The notes under the pieces: model-generated
Database searches by the model: none
Seen by the model: only the letters and a program-made list of their open reading frames with translations
Told to the model about the DNA's origin: nothing
NCBI RefSeq assembly: GCF_011516765.1
Contig: NZ_JAAABN010000011.1
Location: 62,001-126,000, forward strand
Source of the DNA: Acetobacter sicerae
GTDB lineage: Bacteria > Pseudomonadota > Alphaproteobacteria > Acetobacterales > Acetobacteraceae
DNA: 64,000 bases
Direction: 5' to 3'
Translations under genes and position numbers: made by a program
Shown: positions 47,721 to 56,399 of the stretch, one piece after another
How positions within the stretch are numbered: the first letter of the stretch is position 1
Layout of the letters: every line of letters begins with the position of its first letter

Positions 47721-49811
47721 TCAGACTGTGACGCCACCCATCAGCGGATCGGTGATGCTTGGCTGACCGTTTTCGAGGTGCCCTGCGAGCTGCGCCCGAA
47801 AAGTGCTGTCCTCTGCGGCCGTTATCGTGATGTCGTACCAGCCGCTCGTGCCTCGGGCCGAAACGACCAGCGGATGCGAACCATGAGCCGCGAGGACGAC
47901 GGGCCGCATCTGTGTCGAGGCATAGGCATCGTTGAACGTCAGCGTGAGCGCCGTGGCGCCTTCATTGACCAGTTCGATGATCAGCATCTGGGCAGTGCGA
48001 TTGGACTGGGTGGAGATCGCCAGTGCGGAAGAATGCGCCGCACCGCCGAGCGTGCCGCGATAGGCCCGGAAAAACCCGTTCGGACCGTGTGTTTCCAGAT
48101 TGTAGCTGCTGCCACCGTTCACGATCCATGTGTCGGAAAGGGATTTGGCGGCTTCAACCGTAAAGTAGCGTGGCTGGAAGGCGCCGGTCAGATCGCGGAC
48201 ATGAAAAACCGCTCCGGCGTCACCACTGTTTACGAATTTCAGCGTGGCCATGCCGGTAGCGGCTGACGGCGTGAACTGCGTGTGCAGATCATATGGTAGG
48301 GCGCGGGCGGGTCGGACACCGCTTTCCTGCCGGGGAACAGCCTGTGTGGTGGGCACGCTCGGCACGTAGCTGGAATGGCGGCTCTGATCCGGCGGGACGT
48401 AGCTGCTTGTCGATGGCAACGACACCAGATCATCATTGGGCGTCTGGAAATTGAAGATCGAGGTCAGATCGCCGGACACAACACGACGCCATGGCGTGAT
48501 GTTGGGCTCGATCAGGCCTGATGAAAGCGAGCCGAAGCGTTTTTCGAGAAAGCGGATCATCGAGGTGTGATCGAACACCTGCGAGTTGACCCAGCCGCCG
48601 CGTGTCCATGGAGAGATGACGGTCATCGGCACGCGCGGCCCAAAGCCGTATGGCCCGGAGCTTTGTGAGGATGTGCCCGGATAAATCTCGTTTTCTATGG
48701 AAACGGTCGATTTGCCGCGCCCTGCGGCAGGCGGAGGCGCGGGGGGAATAACGTGATCGAAGAAGCCATCATTCTCATCGAATGTGAGGAAAACAACGGT
48801 CTTGCTCCAGACTTCTGGATTGGCAGTGAGAATGTCCAGAACCTGCGAGATGTACCATGCGCCGTAATTCGGCGGCCAGTTCGGGTGCTCGGAATAGGCT
48901 TCGGGCGCGACAATCCATGACACCTGTGGCAGATTTCCAGACTCGACGTCACTTTTCAGAATATCAAAAAGCGTGCCGGACTGAGCGATATTGGTGCCTG
49001 TCCGGCCATACTGGGCCAGCGGCGAGGAATCGTCTGCGTTTCGGTACTGATTGAAATACAGCAGGGAGCTGTCACCATATGTCCCGATATAGGCATTGCT
49101 GGTCCAGCCCCAGCTTCCTGCCGCGGTCAGCCCGGTGCCGATATCCTGATAGACCTTCCAGGTGACACCCGCAGCCTGCAGACGCTCGGGATACGTGGTC
49201 CAGGAATAGCCTGCCTCGGCATTATCGACGACAGGGCCTCCACCTTTCCCATCGTTACCCACCCAGCCGGTCCACATGTAATAGCGGTTGGGATCGGTGG
49301 ACCCCATGAGGGAGCAGTGATAGGCGTCACAGATTGTGAAAGCATCTGCCAGAGCATAATGAAATGGAATGTCGGCGCGCTCCATATGCGCCATGCAGGT
49401 GGTGGTCTTGGCCGGAATCCAGCCATCCCATGAGCCGCCATTCCACGCCGCATGCGTGCTTTCCCAGTCATGCGCAAGGTCAGCCACAAACGCCAGACCG
49501 AGATCCGGCGCGGTCGGGTGGAAGGGCATCACCACAGATGAACCCTGCGGCTGCTCCCACACAGTCTGTGTCGCATTGCGGGATGCGACACGTGGATCAT
49601 TGAAGCCACGGATGCCCTGCAACGTGCCATAGTAATGATCGAACGATCTGTTTTCCTGCATAAGGAAAATGACATGTTCGACGTCTTCAATGGAGCGTGT
49701 CGCGTTGTTGGCTGGAGTTGCCAGCGCCTTTTTAATGCTGAGAGGGAGGGTCCCCACGGTCCCGCCTCCCGCCATCAGCTTCATAAAATTCCTGCGATTT
49801 GTCTCAGACAT
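47721..49811 (-). CDS. phospholipase C, phosphocholine-type, Tat-exported
   Basis: This is a 696-residue secreted phosphoesterase of the PlcH/PlcN/AcpA family. A Tat signal NRRNFMKLMAGGG starts the protein (Arg6-Arg7). The catalytic region has VEHVIFLMQENRSFDHYYGT with the metal/nucleophile-bearing residues, MGSTDPNRYYMWTGW and FLTFDENDGFFDHVIPP. Two DUF756-like C-terminal beta domains follow (about 500-690). Members hydrolyse phosphatidylcholine or sphingomyelin outside the cytoplasm. Acetic acid bacteria can contain phosphatidylcholine, so a role in lipid turnover or phosphate supply is possible. The substrate is not proven. Confidence 0.88.
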   Translation of the reverse strand: MSETNRRNFMKLMAGGGTVGTLPLSIKKALATPANNATRSIEDVEHVIFLMQENRSFDHYYGTLQGIRGFNDPRVASRNATQTVWEQPQGSSVVMPFHPTAPDLGLAFVADLAHDWESTHAAWNGGSWDGWIPAKTTTCMAHMERADIPFHYALADAFTICDAYHCSLMGSTDPNRYYMWTGWVGNDGKGGGPVVDNAEAGYSWTTYPERLQAAGVTWKVYQDIGTGLTAAGSWGWTSNAYIGTYGDSSLLYFNQYRNADDSSPLAQYGRTGTNIAQSGTLFDILKSDVESGNLPQVSWIVAPEAYSEHPNWPPNYGAWYISQVLDILTANPEVWSKTVVFLTFDENDGFFDHVIPPAPPPAAGRGKSTVSIENEIYPGTSSQSSGPYGFGPRVPMTVISPWTRGGWVNSQVFDHTSMIRFLEKRFGSLSSGLIEPNITPWRRVVSGDLTSIFNFQTPNDDLVSLPSTSSYVPPDQSRHSSYVPSVPTTQAVPRQESGVRPARALPYDLHTQFTPSAATGMATLKFVNSGDAGAVFHVRDLTGAFQPRYFTVEAAKSLSDTWIVNGGSSYNLETHGPNGFFRAYRGTLGGAAHSSALAISTQSNRTAQMLIIELVNEGATALTLTFNDAYASTQMRPVVLAAHGSHPLVVSARGTSGWYDITITAAEDSTFRAQLAGHLENGQPSITDPLMGGVTV

Positions 49812-50271
49812 TATGATTCTTTGCTCTGATGTATCTTTGGCTTGCAGAGCGTTTACTGAATATTAATCTTTGATTGGGTTATGATTTCATTACGGTTTTA
49901 AGTCGCGGGCGGCTCTAGATTATTCGACGGGACAGAAAGCGGGAGACGCCGCCGCATTGAACCCGGGCGTTTTCACGCAGAGAAATCGATATGGTTTTCG
50001 CAGCACTGACAAAAGCAGACTGGAAGTCTGGCGCGATCTTTCTGAAGTCAATCTGACAGCAATCTTCCTACTCAATTTTCCGTTACATCCGCCTCACCAA
50101 AGGTAGACTGACGACGGCCTTGCGCAGTTCCTTTAAGAAAGAGGCAATCAGCCGCCACTTTCCGCCAACCGGCTTTCATTTCGGCTCTTTTTGTCAGAAC
50201 CGTCATAATTTACCAGAAAGTTACCTGCCGCCCTTAGTGTCTCAGCGATCTGCTTTACCGGGAGAGCTTTT
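49812..50271. other. divergent intergenic region
   Basis: These 460 bases lie between the phospholipase C gene and the EAL-like gene, transcribed away from each other. The first ~90 bases are AT-rich (TGAATATTAATCTTTGATTG near 49857) and may hold the phospholipase promoter. I see no gene or RNA. Confidence 0.55.
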
Positions 50272-51090
50272 TTGCCTGTTTCACCTGCTTCTGGTCGCCC
50301 GGAGACCTTTCATCGCGTCACGTCGCATATGGCAGGAATGCATACACGACACAGAGCTGAAGCAAGCTTCAGCATCGTTCCGCGCTTTTCACTTTCGACC
50401 CTCGCTGTGGTGGGTGGCGATCTCAGCCCTCCTCCCTCACTGACATCCGGACGCACGGCGCCTCGTCGTCGGCAGAAAGAACCTGTCTGGCTGCCGCTTC
50501 TGGTGGAGGGATGCAGGATGGCGGCTGAACTTCCGCCTCAGTGCCGTCTGGCCCTGCCGCTCGAAACGCCGGATTCATTTCCGGTGGACCTGCTGAATCA
50601 CCTTGCCACCGTCCTGTCCGACCATCAGCTTGCGGCCTCGAAACTGGATTTCGAATTTACGGAAACGAGCCTCGCCGTTGACAGCGAGATTCTGATCTAC
50701 TCCCTCGCCGCCCTGCGCGATGCGGGAGCAGGTCTCGTGCTCTCGGGCTTCGGGATGGGTCTGACGAGTCTCTCCCTTCTCCGGGACAGAAGCTTTTCAG
50801 GACTGCTCACGGCCGTGAAGCTGGACCGACATCTCTTCCATCACGACGACCCGGCCCATCTGCAGGCAGGCCAGAGCATCGCCCGCGCCGTGGTGCAGTT
50901 GGGAAAGGATTTCGGACTGAATACACGAGCCGAAGGCGTGGATACGCCTGAAACACTTCACTTTCTACAGAGCATCGGCTGCCAGGAAGGCCGAGGAAAC
51001 AGCCTTGGAAGACCTCAGTCCCTCATGGATTTCCTGACAGACCAGAAACCGGCCCGATCGGCCGCAAGGAAAAGAAAGCGCACATCGTGA
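50272..51090 (+). CDS. degenerate EAL-domain protein
   Basis: This 272-residue protein has the overall order of a cyclic-di-GMP phosphodiesterase domain but lost active-site residues. The EAL motif region has no Glu-Ala-Leu (it reads AVVGGDL). The Asn-containing strand is changed. The DDFGTG motif is LSGFGMG. LDFEFTET, VKLDRHLF and RAEGVDT are still recognisable. It is therefore likely inactive as an enzyme and may bind cyclic-di-GMP or a protein. The start is uncertain: a TTG at 50272 has GGGAG seven bases before it, while later ATGs have none. The N-terminal ~40 residues may not be translated. Confidence 0.7.
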   Translation: MPVSPASGRPETFHRVTSHMAGMHTRHRAEASFSIVPRFSLSTLAVVGGDLSPPPSLTSGRTAPRRRQKEPVWLPLLVEGCRMAAELPPQCRLALPLETPDSFPVDLLNHLATVLSDHQLAASKLDFEFTETSLAVDSEILIYSLAALRDAGAGLVLSGFGMGLTSLSLLRDRSFSGLLTAVKLDRHLFHHDDPAHLQAGQSIARAVVQLGKDFGLNTRAEGVDTPETLHFLQSIGCQEGRGNSLGRPQSLMDFLTDQKPARSAARKRKRTS

Positions 51091-51136
51091 CAGTCAGACG
51101 TGGACAGGAGGAGTCGCAGCTTTTAAGTCCCCGCTC

Positions 51137-52435
51137 ATGAAAAACGCCTCCTCTTCCGCTCCTGTCCGGCTGGGCATTGATTTCGGCACAACGAACAGCG
51201 TCATCGTTCTGCGCAACGAGAACGGTGACACGCGTACCGTGCGTTTTCCAACGCCGGGAGGTGACACCACGGATACCTGCCGTACGCTTCTGGCGCTGTG
51301 GCAGGAACTGACGGGGGGACGGCGCCTGACCGAACGCGCCGTGGGAGAAGAGGCCGTTGAGGCCTATCTCGACGATCCGACCGAAACCCGTCTCATCATG
51401 TCGATGAAGTCCTATCTGGCGCAGGCCAGCTTTCGGGAGACGCAGCTTTTCGGGCAGCGGGTTCCGCTGGAAACGCTGGTCGCCTCCTTTCTTCAGGAAC
51501 TGATGAAGCTGGCGGATCTTGCGCCTCAGGACTGCGCCGTGACTGTCGGACGGCCGGTGCGTTTTGTCGGCGATAACGCCGATGACGATCTTGGCGAGGC
51601 CCGACTGCGCGCCAGCCTTGCCGAAGCCGGTTTCCCCGAGATTTCCATCATGCTCGAACCGGAAGCCGCCGGGTGGAAGTTCGCGCATCGCCTCAATCAT
51701 CCGGCGACGGTGCTGGTGGGAGACTTCGGCGGCGGCACGAGCGACTTCTCGGTCCTGCGTTTCGAGCCGGGAACGGCGCAGCCCACACAGGCGCTGGGTT
51801 ATGCTGGCGTGGGGCTGGCCGGAGATCAGTTCGACACAAGGATCATCGATCATGTGGTCGCACCGTTTCTGGGCCGTGACTGCACTTTCCGCATCATGGG
51901 CGGCGAGCCTCTGCCGGTGCCGATCGAATGGTACAGTTCCCTCGCCCGCTGGCATCGTCTGTCCCTGATGCGGACCCCGCGCATTCTGAACGAGATCACC
52001 GAGGTTGCGCGCACAGCCTCCCAGCCTGAACGGCTGATGAATCTGGTCGAGCTGATCCGCGAGCAGAACGGACAACTCCTTTACAATGCCGTCTCCGCCG
52101 CCAAACGGACCCTGTCTACGGAAGACAGCGCCGTGCTGCGCTTCTCACAGAAAGGTCTCGCGATCGAGGAGACGATCCAGCGGGCCGATTTCGAGCGATG
52201 GATTGCGCCTGATCTGGCGCAGTTCGGGGACGCGATTGACCTCGCCATCGAGCGCTCGAACCTGACGCCGGACCAGATCGACCGCGTGTTCCTGACCGGC
52301 GGCACCTCCTTTGTGCCAGCGGTGAGAGAGCTGTTCATTCAGCGGTTCGGCGCGGACAAGGTCGAACTGGGCGGCGAGTTCGTCTCCGTGGCGGAAGGGC
52401 TGGCTCTGGCCAATCCCCTCGCTCTGGCAGTCTGA
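51137..52435 (+). CDS. Hsp70-type ATPase without substrate domain (YegD-like)
   Basis: This is a 432-residue actin/Hsp70-fold ATPase. The phosphate-1 motif is LGIDFGTTNSVIVL, phosphate-2 is VGDFGGGTSDFSVL and the adenosine motif is VFLTGGTSFVPAV. It is only the nucleotide-binding half of DnaK, with no peptide-binding domain, and matches the size of E. coli YegD. The function is unknown; members may be chaperone-like. It starts 46 bases after the EAL-like gene, probably in the same transcript. Confidence 0.88.
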   Translation: MKNASSSAPVRLGIDFGTTNSVIVLRNENGDTRTVRFPTPGGDTTDTCRTLLALWQELTGGRRLTERAVGEEAVEAYLDDPTETRLIMSMKSYLAQASFRETQLFGQRVPLETLVASFLQELMKLADLAPQDCAVTVGRPVRFVGDNADDDLGEARLRASLAEAGFPEISIMLEPEAAGWKFAHRLNHPATVLVGDFGGGTSDFSVLRFEPGTAQPTQALGYAGVGLAGDQFDTRIIDHVVAPFLGRDCTFRIMGGEPLPVPIEWYSSLARWHRLSLMRTPRILNEITEVARTASQPERLMNLVELIREQNGQLLYNAVSAAKRTLSTEDSAVLRFSQKGLAIEETIQRADFERWIAPDLAQFGDAIDLAIERSNLTPDQIDRVFLTGGTSFVPAVRELFIQRFGADKVELGGEFVSVAEGLALANPLALAV

Positions 52436-52496
52436 CAGAAATATCTTGCGCGTCTGGATCGCACCCCGGAGGTGTTGTCAGAGGGATGTGAACAGG

Positions 52497-53642
52497 GTGA
52501 AACTCTCTCTCATGAAACGGTTGCTTCTCGTCTCCTGTCTGTCCCTGCCGCTTGCGCTGGCGGCGCTTCCCTCGTCCGCGCAGGCGGTCCCCATGCCGGA
52601 AAAGGCGGAGGCGACGGCAGCCGACCTGACGCCTGCCGTGACGTCATCTTCACAGATATGGGAATCCGTGATCGCCCTGCCCGATGGCAGGCTGGTGCTG
52701 GAAGCGCCGCGCTGGCTGGGCAATCCGAACCCGCAACTCAGCATCGCGACAGTCGGCGGTGCGCCTGCACCCTACCCTGACGCAGACTGGAATGCGGCGG
52801 AAGGCGATCCGGCCAAACGCTTTGTCGCGCTGACCAGCATGACGCGGGCGGCTGATGGCACTCTCTGGCTTGTCGATAGTGGTGTCCCGGATCGGGAGGC
52901 CAAGCCGGAAGCGCCTGCGAAACTGATCCAGATCGATCCCTCCACAGGTCAGGTTAAACGCTCTTTCCCCGTTTCAGCTGATGCGCTGCGAGACGGCAGC
53001 ATCCTGGCAGGCATCGCTGTGCATGAGCAGACGGCCTATGTCGCGGATTCGGGGGTGCCGGGAATTCTGGTCATCGACCTTGAGAGTGGTGTCGCCCGAC
53101 GTTTTCTTGATCATGTCGAAGGGCTGACCGCAAAACGACCGATCGTCACGCCCTCCGGCGAGGTCAAGGCGCGGGACGGACGGCCTCTGGCCATTGACGC
53201 CACTCTTGTCGCCATCAGTCCGGATGGGCAGTGGCTGTATGTGCAATCCTATTGCGGCCCGCTCTATCGCATTGCGACGCGGCTGTTCGACGATCCGGAT
53301 TCGACGAACACCGCCTTACAGGAAAGCGCCACGCTCTGGTACAAAACCCATGCGCTGGGCGGACTTACGGTCGGGCCGGATGGCACGCTGTACTGGTCGG
53401 ACGTCACCACCGGCAGCATCGACAGCTACACGCCGGGACGGATTCCGCACCACCTGATCACCGATCCCCGCCTGAAATGGCCGGGTGGTCTGTCCCTGTC
53501 CGGCAACATGCTTTTCGTGCCCGCCGCGCAACTTGATCAGGCCGCACGCTTTCAGAATGGACAGGCGACGGTGCAGTGGCCTGTGACCGTTTACAGCTTC
53601 CATGTCCCCGAAGACGCCACTTCTGACGTTCTTCGCAAATAG
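52497..53642 (+). CDS. secreted major royal jelly/SMP-30-like beta-propeller protein
   Basis: This protein of about 381 residues has a Sec signal peptide (MKRLLLVSCLSLPLALAAL..., cleaved after SSAQA). The rest is a predicted six-bladed beta-propeller of the yellow/royal jelly type, with blades seen at DGTLWLVDSGVPD, AYVADSGVPGILVIDLESG, DGQWLYVQSYCGPLYRI and VGPDGTLYWSDVTTGSID. Family members bind small ligands or act as lactonases. The catalytic metal residues are not certain. The GTG at 52497 or the ATG at 52512 could be the start; GAGGG lies 11 bases before the GTG. Its stop overlaps the extended frame of thrC. Confidence 0.78.
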   Translation: MKLSLMKRLLLVSCLSLPLALAALPSSAQAVPMPEKAEATAADLTPAVTSSSQIWESVIALPDGRLVLEAPRWLGNPNPQLSIATVGGAPAPYPDADWNAAEGDPAKRFVALTSMTRAADGTLWLVDSGVPDREAKPEAPAKLIQIDPSTGQVKRSFPVSADALRDGSILAGIAVHEQTAYVADSGVPGILVIDLESGVARRFLDHVEGLTAKRPIVTPSGEVKARDGRPLAIDATLVAISPDGQWLYVQSYCGPLYRIATRLFDDPDSTNTALQESATLWYKTHALGGLTVGPDGTLYWSDVTTGSIDSYTPGRIPHHLITDPRLKWPGGLSLSGNMLFVPAAQLDQAARFQNGQATVQWPVTVYSFHVPEDATSDVLRK

Positions 53643-53682
53643 TCCTCTCCCCGCTTCGCTCCAGACCGGTTATAGAAAGCGC

Positions 53683-55083
53683 ATGAAATACGTCTCCACC
53701 CGTGGCAAGGCCCCGGTCCATTCCTTCTCCGATATTCTGCTGGCCGGGCTCGCCGAGGATGGCGGGCTTTACATGCCGGAATCATGGCCCCGGTTTTCCG
53801 CCGATGAGTGGCGCGCCATGCGGGCGCTCCCCTATCCGGAGCTGGCCGCTAAAATCATTGCGCCCTTCACCGCCGAGTCGATCGACCACGACACGCTGCT
53901 GGGCTTCTGCAAGGACGCCTACTCGCAGTTCGATCATGCCGCCATCGTGCCGCTGACCCAGATCGAGGACGGCCTGTATGTACAGGAACTGTTCCACGGT
54001 CCGACACTGGCCTTCAAGGACATGGCGCTTCAGCTTCTGGGACGCCTGTTCGATCACGTTCTGACCGAGCGCGACGAACGCGTCACCATTGTCGGCGCGA
54101 CCTCCGGCGACACCGGTTCCGCCGCGATCGAAGCCTGCCGCGGCCGTGACCGTCTGACGGTTGTGATCCTGCATCCGGAAGGCCGCACCTCCGACGTGCA
54201 GCGCCGTCAGATGACGACGGTGCTGGACAGCAACATCACCAACCTCGCCCTCAAGGGCACATTCGATGACTGTCAGGACATGGTGAAGGCGATGTTCGCC
54301 GATGCGCCGTTCCGTCAGGACATGAAGCTGTCTGCGGTCAACTCGATCAACTGGGCGCGCATCGCGGCGCAGATTCCTTACTATGTCTATTCCGCGCTGG
54401 CGCTTGGCGCGCCGGATCGGGAAGTTTCGTTCGCCGTTCCTACGGGCAACTTCGGCAACGTGCTGGCGGCGTGGGTCGCCAGGCAGATGGGGCTCCCCGT
54501 CAGGCATCTCTGCGTCGGCTCGAACCGCAATGACATTCTGACCCGTTTCCTCAACAGCAACGACATGTCGGCCCGACAGGTCGTGCCCAGCCTGTCGCCT
54601 TCGATGGACATTCAGGTGTCATCAAACTTCGAGCGACTGCTGTTCGAGTTCCTTGGCCGTGACGCCGATGCGTGCGCCAGACTGATGACCGGCTTCCGCT
54701 CCACCGGAAAGATGGATGTGCCCGCGAAGGTGTGGGAATCGATTCACACGCTTTTCTCGGGTCTCGCCCTTGATGACGAAGAGACGGAAGCCCAGATTCG
54801 TTCCGTGCATCAGAACAGCCAGTACCTTGCTGACCCTCACACCGTCATCGGCATCACCGCCGGACGCAGGTTCCGTGAACCCGGCGTGCCGATGGTGGCC
54901 ATGGCGACCGCGCATCCGGCCAAGTTCCCGGACGCCATGCGGGCTGCCACAGGCATCACACCGGCGCTTCCTCCGGCGCTGGCCGATCTGTTCGACCGTG
55001 AGGAACGCTTCCGCGTCGTGCCCAACACGCTCGGAACCGTTGAAGACGCCGTAAGGTCAGCCGTGCTCTCCAACAGCCGCTGA
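53683..55083 (+). CDS. thrC: threonine synthase
   Basis: The enzyme is PLP-dependent and forms threonine from O-phosphohomoserine. The 466 residues start MKYVSTRGKAPVHSFSDILL, with the conserved start of the long ThrC form. Lys112 in FHGPTLAFKDMALQ carries PLP. The phosphate loop includes GATSGDTGSAAIEACRG, and the later motif is VPTGNFGNVLAAWVARQMG. The ATG at 53683 fits the family; the frame is open 27 codons further upstream, overlapping the previous gene. A hairpin terminator-like element follows the stop. Confidence 0.95.
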   Translation: MKYVSTRGKAPVHSFSDILLAGLAEDGGLYMPESWPRFSADEWRAMRALPYPELAAKIIAPFTAESIDHDTLLGFCKDAYSQFDHAAIVPLTQIEDGLYVQELFHGPTLAFKDMALQLLGRLFDHVLTERDERVTIVGATSGDTGSAAIEACRGRDRLTVVILHPEGRTSDVQRRQMTTVLDSNITNLALKGTFDDCQDMVKAMFADAPFRQDMKLSAVNSINWARIAAQIPYYVYSALALGAPDREVSFAVPTGNFGNVLAAWVARQMGLPVRHLCVGSNRNDILTRFLNSNDMSARQVVPSLSPSMDIQVSSNFERLLFEFLGRDADACARLMTGFRSTGKMDVPAKVWESIHTLFSGLALDDEETEAQIRSVHQNSQYLADPHTVIGITAGRRFREPGVPMVAMATAHPAKFPDAMRAATGITPALPPALADLFDREERFRVVPNTLGTVEDAVRSAVLSNSR

Positions 55084-55094
55084 TTTCCATCTCA

Positions 55095-55123
55095 GGAGTG
55101 GCGATTCCCCGCCACTCCCCTTT
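55095..55123 (+). terminator. hairpin after thrC
   Basis: GGAGTGGCG (55095-55103) pairs with CGCCACTCC (55110-55118) around six bases, followed by CCTTT. It lies between thrC and the M16 peptidase gene, only 11 bases before the latter's AGGA ribosome site, so it may be a terminator or may simply modulate expression. Confidence 0.55.
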
Positions 55124-55133
55124 CAGGACGCTC

Positions 55134-56399
55134 ATGACCGATCCCATCCAGCAGACACGCCTTCCCTCCGGCCTGACGGTCGTCACAGAACGCATGGACC
55201 GCGTCGAAACCGTGTCATTTGGCGCTTATGTCGCCACCGGCACACGCAATGAGCGTCCCGAAGAGAACGGTGTTTCCCACTTTCTCGAACATATGGCGTT
55301 CAAGGGAACAGCCACCCGCTCGGCGGCCCGGATTGCCGAAGAGATCGAGAATGTTGGCGGTCACATCAATGCCTACACGGCCCGCGAGCAGACGGCCTAT
55401 TACGTCAAGCTGCTCAAGGAAGACCTGCCGCTTGGCGTCGACATCATCGGTGACATCCTGACGCATTCGACATTCCTGCCGGAAGAAGTCGAACGTGAGC
55501 GCGGCGTGATCCTTCAGGAAATCGGTCAGGCCAACGACACGCCGGACGACATCATCTTCGACCATTTTCAGGAAACGGCGTTCACCGGTCAGCCGATGGG
55601 CATGCCGACGCTTGGTCCGGAAGGACTGATCCGTGAGATGAGTCGTGAGACGCTGATGTCTTACATGCAGACACATTACACGACGCAGAACATCGTCGTC
55701 GCGGCCGCAGGTAATCTGCATCATGACGATGTGGTGGAGCGGGTGAGCCGTCACTTCGCTGACCTGCCGACGAGCGCCGTCCCGGATCGCATGCCCGGTC
55801 GCTACACAGGCGGCGAGTTCCGTCTCGCCAAGGAACTGGATCAGGCGCACATCCTGCTTGGTTTCCCGAGCGTCCGTTACGGTGGCCCGGATTATCATGC
55901 GGCTCTGCTGCTCTCGACCCTGCTTGGCGGCGGCATGTCGTCCCGGCTGTTTCAGGAAATCCGTGAGAAGCGCGGACTGGTCTATTCGGTCTATTCCTTC
56001 ACCACGCCGTTCCTTGATGGCGGACTGTTCGGAATTTACGCGGGAACGGGCGGCGAAGAAGCCCGTGAGCTGATTCCGGTGACACTGGCGGAACTCCAGA
56101 AGGTGCAGCAGTCGGTCGGAATGGACGAACTGTCACGCGCCCGGGCGCAGCTCAAATCCTCGCTGCTGATGTCGCTGGAAAGCACCGGCAGCCGCTGCGA
56201 GCAGATCGCCCGTCAGCTTCAGATTTTCGGTCGCCTGATCCCGATTGCCGAAACGGTCGCCAAGATCGACGCGGTGACGCCTGCTGATATCTGCCGTGTT
56301 GCTGCGAAGATTTTCAGTGGTCAGCCGACACTGGCCTCCATCGGCCCGATTGATGGCGTGATGACGCTCGACACCCTGCAAGGACGACTGGCCGCATGA
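55134..56399 (+). CDS. M16 family zinc peptidase (processing peptidase-like)
   Basis: This is a 421-residue protein of the mitochondrial-processing-peptidase-beta/insulinase group. The inverted zinc motif H49-F-L-E52-H53 is in GVSHFLEHMAFKGT, and the third ligand is expected in VERERGVILQEIGQ. The C-terminal half has the RLFQEIREKRGLVYSVYSF segment. I chose the ATG at 55134, preceded by AGGACG. The pmbA-like gene overlaps its stop by four bases (ATGA), a tight coupling. Confidence 0.92.
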   Translation: MTDPIQQTRLPSGLTVVTERMDRVETVSFGAYVATGTRNERPEENGVSHFLEHMAFKGTATRSAARIAEEIENVGGHINAYTAREQTAYYVKLLKEDLPLGVDIIGDILTHSTFLPEEVERERGVILQEIGQANDTPDDIIFDHFQETAFTGQPMGMPTLGPEGLIREMSRETLMSYMQTHYTTQNIVVAAAGNLHHDDVVERVSRHFADLPTSAVPDRMPGRYTGGEFRLAKELDQAHILLGFPSVRYGGPDYHAALLLSTLLGGGMSSRLFQEIREKRGLVYSVYSFTTPFLDGGLFGIYAGTGGEEARELIPVTLAELQKVQQSVGMDELSRARAQLKSSLLMSLESTGSRCEQIARQLQIFGRLIPIAETVAKIDAVTPADICRVAAKIFSGQPTLASIGPIDGVMTLDTLQGRLAA

